Below, one piece after another: positions 50,010 through 53,159 of a stretch of DNA of 53,159 bases (position 1 is the stretch's first letter; the number at the start of each line of letters is the position of its first letter). A program made the position numbers and the translations under genes. The notes beneath the pieces are model-generated. The model searched no databases and was not told the origin of the DNA. It worked only from the letters and a program-made list of their open reading frames with translations. The stretch spans positions 1-53,159 of the forward strand of contig UREN01000007.1 in assembly GCA_900546885.1 (NCBI GenBank), in the 5' to 3' direction. The stretch is from an uncultured Oscillospiraceae bacterium (lineage in GTDB: Bacteria > Bacillota > Clostridia > Oscillospirales > Ruminococcaceae).

Positions 50010-50604
50010 TTGCGTCTACCTCCTGCGCATAAGGCCGTGCCCCGCGTTTATGCCGCGCCAAAGGCGGGCGGCGTCTGCGCGGGCGGCGCGCCGCCGCGGC
50101 CTCTTCGCCCCACTTCGCCGTGCCCTCATAGCCTTCGGCCACGGTGAAGAAATACTGCGGGGCGTCCTGCTGCAGCTCGAACACCGTCTGAGGCGTAAAG
50201 CCCAGCAGTTCCACGGGGAATTTCCACTCGAACCAGGAATAGATAAGCTCTTTCACAAGCTGGCCGTCCTTGAAAAACAAAAGCCGGTTCCAGCTCTCAT
50301 CGTTCAGCTCTTCCACCTCGAACTCATACCCCGTAAGCTGCCGCACGCTTTCCCCCGTGCCGTATGGCATGCGGTCCACGTACGCCTCATCCCACTCAAA
50401 CGTCAGCACTTCTCCCAGCGCCACCTGGCTGTGCGTTTGGATATATTCCTCCAGCCTTGCCTGCTGGTCGGCAGCGCCTTCTGTGTAAGCAGGCCCCCCG
50501 CGGGAAAACATGGTGTAGGCGGCGTGCAAAAGCACAGCCAGCAACGCGCACGCCACAGTCAGAATGATCAGCAGCGCCGCCGCAAGGCCCTTTGCCACTT
50601 TCAT
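49810..50604 (-). CDS. Membrane-anchored array protein D (family 2), stop codon lost
   Basis: The first about 172 residues are a normal family 2 protein, nearly identical to protein F from IQTHSQVALGEVLTFEW to WGEEAAA. The expected TGA after EEAAA is missing because 21 bases present after protein C are absent here, so the frame runs on for about 92 residues of low-complexity Arg/Pro/Gly sequence and overlaps the start of gene C. AAGGGGG precedes the ATG. The tail is probably accidental, and gene C's start lies inside it. Confidence 0.65.
   Translation of the reverse strand: MKVAKGLAAALLIILTVACALLAVLLHAAYTMFSRGGPAYTEGAADQQARLEEYIQTHSQVALGEVLTFEWDEAYVDRMPYGTGESVRQLTGYEFEVEELNDESWNRLLFFKDGQLVKELIYSWFEWKFPVELLGFTPQTVFELQQDAPQYFFTVAEGYEGTAKWGEEAAAARRPRRRRPPLARHKRGARPYAQEVDANENKKVSFGAAGAFFGNGKPGADRGCSPVPFVSGAECQRQAGGPAGAPGRICAAAQPGEAGPCADV
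50094..50445. repeat. 352-bp direct repeat, copy 1 (inside gene D)
   Basis: Matches 51261-51612 (inside gene F) without gaps, offset 1167, with about five differences seen by eye. It covers the whole extracytoplasmic domain of the family 2 proteins, so D and F have the same outer domain on different membrane anchors. Confidence 0.9.
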
Positions 50605-50643
50605 GCCGTTTCCCCCTTCCGCCGCAGGGCGCACCGCCGCCCC

Positions 50644-51189
50644 TTATGGGTACAGCTGGTACACCCTGTCTGTCACGCCGTCGTTTGCCGCCATGTCAAA
50701 CGTGCGCCCGCCTATGGCCACAAGCCAGCGCCCTTCTTCCAAAGGCGGCAGCGCGGCGCGCACGCCCTCATACCACCACGCCTGCTGAAAGTTTTCCCGC
50801 GCTTCGGCCTGCTGCATCACCCACACTCCGCACTCGTCTTCGCCCATGGCCGCGCACAGCGCCTCTTCCCACGCTGCAAAGCGCGCTTCCAGTTGTGGGT
50901 AGGGCAGCGCGCTTTCTACCACAAGGTACACTTCACAGGCAACAAAAGTGCCCTTTTCCAAACTGCCGCGGTAGGCCGCCGCGCCGCACAACGTCACGCC
51001 CTCCGGCATGGGCTGCGCCATCACAGCCCTGCCAAGCTCTTTTGTGTAAGAGATGCCAAGCAGCTCATCGTGCGCAACAAGCCCAGCCAAATACATCAGA
51101 TACAGCACAAAAGGGGCCGCCGCCAGCGCAAGCACCGCCAGCAGCTTCTTCCACCGCGGCCAACGCTTTTTTTCCATTTTTTCCGGCAT
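50644..51189 (-). CDS. Membrane-anchored array protein E (family 1-type anchor, different domain)
   Basis: A 181-residue protein. The first 17 residues (MPEKMEKKRWPRWKKLL) equal those of proteins A and B, then a membrane helix and a different domain (ELLGISYTKELGRAV, PEGVTLCGAAAYRGS, WYEGVRAALPPLEEGRW). It may be a chimera of a family 1 start and another outer domain. The start region lies in the 112-bp repeat. Unknown function. Confidence 0.62.
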   Translation of the reverse strand: MPEKMEKKRWPRWKKLLAVLALAAAPFVLYLMYLAGLVAHDELLGISYTKELGRAVMAQPMPEGVTLCGAAAYRGSLEKGTFVACEVYLVVESALPYPQLEARFAAWEEALCAAMGEDECGVWVMQQAEARENFQQAWWYEGVRAALPPLEEGRWLVAIGGRTFDMAANDGVTDRVYQLYP

Positions 51190-51265
51190 ACTTGCTCACC
51201 TGTTCTTCACCCAAACACCCGGCCCGGCCGCCGGGGCGTCAACCGCGCCGCACGCTCACGCCGCG
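51154..51265. repeat. 112-bp direct repeat, copy 2
   Basis: Copy of 49333-49444; includes the first codons of gene E, its upstream region, and the end of gene F. A shorter piece of the same motif occurs at about 48376-48420. Confidence 0.85.
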
Positions 51266-51768
51266 GCCTCTTCGCCCCACTTCGCCGTGCCCTCATAGCC
51301 TTCGGCCACGGTGAAGAAATACTGCGGGGCGTCCTGCTGCAGCTCGAACACCGTCTGAGGCGTAAAGCCCAGCAGTTCCACGGGGAATTTCCACTCGAAC
51401 CAGGAATAGATAAGCTCTTTCACAAGCTGGCCGTCCTTGAAAAACAAAAGCCGGTTCCAGCTCTCGTCGTTCAGCTCTTCCACCTCGAACTCATACCCCG
51501 TAAGCCGCCGCACGCTTTCCCCCGTGCCGTATGGCCTGCGGTCCACGTACGCTTCATCCCACTCAAACGTCAGCACTTCCCCCAGCGCCACCTGGCTGTG
51601 CGTTTGGATATACCATTTCAGCTTTAATTCCTGCCAAACTGCGCCTTTCCGGTATTCCGGCGTTGGCCCAAAAAGCGCCTGCAGGGCAACGTGCACCCCA
51701 GCCAGGCCAGCCAGGCACACAGCCGCAACCGCCGCCAGCGCAATGCATACGCGTTTTTTGTCCGACAT
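51256..51768 (-). CDS. Membrane-anchored array protein F (family 2), putative immunity to the DUF6973-like toxin
   Basis: A 170-residue protein with an N-terminal membrane helix (VCIALAAVAAVCLAGLAGVHVAL) and the family 2 domain from WYIQTHSQVALGEV to WGEEAAA. A strong AAAGGAGG precedes the ATG. It starts 14 bases after the stop of the DUF6973-like toxin gene, so it is the best candidate for the cognate immunity protein. Its outer domain is almost identical to that of protein D. Confidence 0.68.
   Translation of the reverse strand: MSDKKRVCIALAAVAAVCLAGLAGVHVALQALFGPTPEYRKGAVWQELKLKWYIQTHSQVALGEVLTFEWDEAYVDRRPYGTGESVRRLTGYEFEVEELNDESWNRLLFFKDGQLVKELIYSWFEWKFPVELLGFTPQTVFELQQDAPQYFFTVAEGYEGTAKWGEEAAA
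51261..51612. repeat. 352-bp direct repeat, copy 2 (inside gene F)
   Basis: Copy of 50094-50445. Differences include ATC/GTC near the centre and GGCATG/GGCCTG near the far end. Confidence 0.9.
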
Positions 51769-51782
51769 GCCATTGCCTCCTT

Positions 51783-53088
51783 TTACTCATAAAGCCATTG
51801 CAGCTGCCCCGCATCCATTGCCTCGGTTGTATAGTGGAACAAAAGCAGATCCGCTTCGTCAAACCCCTGGCACAGTTCCAACGCCTGCCGGATAGCCTCC
51901 TCAGAACCATAGCGGCTGAAAAGCTCTGCATGAACAGCCTCTGGCGTGTCCGGCATTTTTGCCGCCAGGCTTCGCCCCACAGAGTTGTTGTGCATATCCA
52001 TCACAATATTCTCGGCCGTGGTAAGGCCGGTGGCAGGGTCGACGCTGTCTAAAATGCCCGCTTCATATTCTTCATCCCTGTATGCCTCATATGCGGTTGC
52101 AAATGTCTCGGCCATTTCCGGGCCAATGCGGTAAGCCATTTGTGCGTTCCAAAAGGCATGCAGAAATGCATTCGGCTTTGCGCCGTCGATATTCAAGTTT
52201 GGGTCGTTGGGAAACAGCACCGCTTTTCCCAATGCCGCTTTGTTAGAGCTTGCCAGCGCATCCTTCCCTGCGATGGGGTGATGGCCCGCAAGGTCCAGCA
52301 GAACATTTTTTACTACTTTGCCCTCTTTTGCCTGGTCTTCCTGCACCCAGGATAAAACCGATTGATAAGGGGGAAATTCGTCAATCATTTCCCACACCGG
52401 GTGCCCTTCATGGGTTGAATCCACCCAATCCATCCACCACTGCGGGTCGGTGTAATCGGGCGGAAGATATTCGTCTGCCGGCCGCGCCGCGCCCAGCTGC
52501 CCGCCGGAAAGCGGGCTTTCTGCCGCCCTGGCGCCGCTGCCTGCAAGGCCCGCCTGCAAATTTTGAGGTGCCGCGCAGCAGCTGCACTCCGTCTTGCGCG
52601 CCGTGCCGCACGGCGCCTGGCGCGGGCGCTTCGTCCACAAAGCGGGGCAGGCCCTCCTGCTTTGGCAAAGGCCCTGCGGGCCAGGGCAGCAGGGCCAGGG
52701 CGCCGGGCGCCAAATCGGTGCGCCGCCTTGTTTCTTCCATCATACTGCCCGGCTGTGTGCCCGTCAACCCTGTGCCGGGCCAGGGCAGCTCCATCGTGTG
52801 CAGCCGGGGCGTTTCCTCCCATTCGCCCGTGCCTGCATAGGGCGCGCCGCCTTGGGCGCCTGTGCGCGGGTGCACGCCGCCCGCAATTTCGCCCCAGGCG
52901 CTTAATTTGGCGCGCGGCGCGGCGCCTTGGGCTTCGTTCCCGGCGCCCGCCCGTGTGCGCGGCGGGCTGCCTTGGGCGCGGGCCCGGCCCCAGCCGTCTG
53001 CGCGCGGCGCCTGCGGTTCGGCCTTTTGCGCCCCGGCGCCCGCGCGGGCCGCCTGCCTTTTGGCCTGCTTTTCTTCGTCTGCGCGCAC
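51783..53088 (-). pseudogene. Toxin-like gene with DUF6973-like C-terminal domain, frameshifted and cut by the contig end
   Basis: From the contig end to about 52570 one frame is well coded (GGVHPRTGAQGGAPYAG; ELPWPGTGLTGTQPG) with an Ala/Gly/Arg linker. From about 52560 to 51783 a different frame continues (LPPDYTDPQWWMDWVDST; NAFLHAFWNAQMAYRIG; MDMHNNSVGRSLAAK; end LQWLYE). The His-rich HAFWN and MDMHNN motifs fit DUF6973. The frames join if one A is removed from the AAAA run at 52564-52561. The shift may be a sequencing error at the low-quality contig end or a real lesion. The N-terminus is missing. Confidence 0.7.
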
Positions 53089-53159
53089 AGATCGGAAGAG
53101 CGTCGTGTAGGGAAAGAGTGTAGATCTCGGTGGTCGCCGTATCATTAAAAAAAAAAAAA
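53089..53159. other. Illumina adapter read-through and poly-A, not genomic
   Basis: The bases from 53089 begin AGATCGGAAGAGCGTCGTGT and continue to 53146 as the reverse complement of the TruSeq universal adapter. Thirteen A follow (53147-53159). This is untrimmed adapter carried into the assembly. Any reading frame that enters it, on either strand, is false there. Confidence 0.98.

Noticed and set aside
51783..52640. Complete 285-residue protein starting MWTKRPRQAPCG
   Set aside because: The first 35 residues are out of frame with the well-coded upstream region. The good coding signal passes from one frame to the other near 52561, so this start is not real.

Overview
The window looks like the end of a draft contig from a GC-rich gut Clostridium-group bacterium, probably Oscillospiraceae/Ruminococcaceae (Faecalibacterium/Subdoligranulum/Gemmiger-like). 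The reasons are Gram-positive RNase Y, a T-box leader on thrS, a single-chain alpha2-type glycyl-tRNA synthetase, strong AGGAGG ribosome binding sites, TTGACA/TATAAT promoters and GC-biased codons. The last 71 bases are not genomic: 53089-53146 is Illumina adapter read-through followed by 13 A. The taxon is an inference, because no rRNA is present.

Bases 1-41000 are an ordinary chromosome. In order: a ribbon-helix-helix protein with clpB; a GNAT and an oxidoreductase; glyS divergent from tRNA-Pro(UGG); a MarR/Fe-alcohol dehydrogenase/aldehyde dehydrogenase operon; phosphate transporter plus DUF47 partner; a TetM-like GTPase fused to a Rae1/YacP-type NYN nuclease, divergent from a family 2 glycosyltransferase; a six-gene sugar-uptake operon (epimerase, ABC ATPase, two permeases, lipoprotein, SDR) under a LacI-family repressor with three matching operators; an Ala-rich protein; an XRE-membrane protein; a P-loop kinase-like protein; rny; T-box-controlled thrS; a PucR/ornithine-cyclodeaminase-like/two-aminotransferase cluster; a trypsin-like protease fused to a degenerate kinase C-lobe; tRNA-Lys(UUU); DegV and a divergent TetR.

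A complete IS3-family element (40954-42248) marks the border with an accessory region. From 42250 to the end everything is on the minus strand and resembles a polymorphic-toxin locus. It holds a 973-residue protein with a C-terminal GH-E nuclease tip, immunity-type genes downstream of it (ankyrin protein, DUF2185/Imm33-like protein, and a group of broken remnants), a GT-C-type membrane protein, six tandem paralogous membrane-anchored proteins of two or three families, and a second toxin-like gene with a DUF6973-like tip cut by the contig end. The nuclease tip and its downstream genes are AT-rich while the rest of the toxin is GC-rich, which is how toxin tips look when exchanged by recombination. 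The large toxin has no visible promoter of its own and sits directly behind a three-way-junction element and a strong terminator.

The observations most worth following are the GTPase-NYN fusion, the duplicated array behind the DUF6973-like gene, the possible attenuator in front of the GH-E toxin, the protease-pseudokinase fusion with a composition break, and the symmetric LacI operators spaced exactly 100 bp apart.
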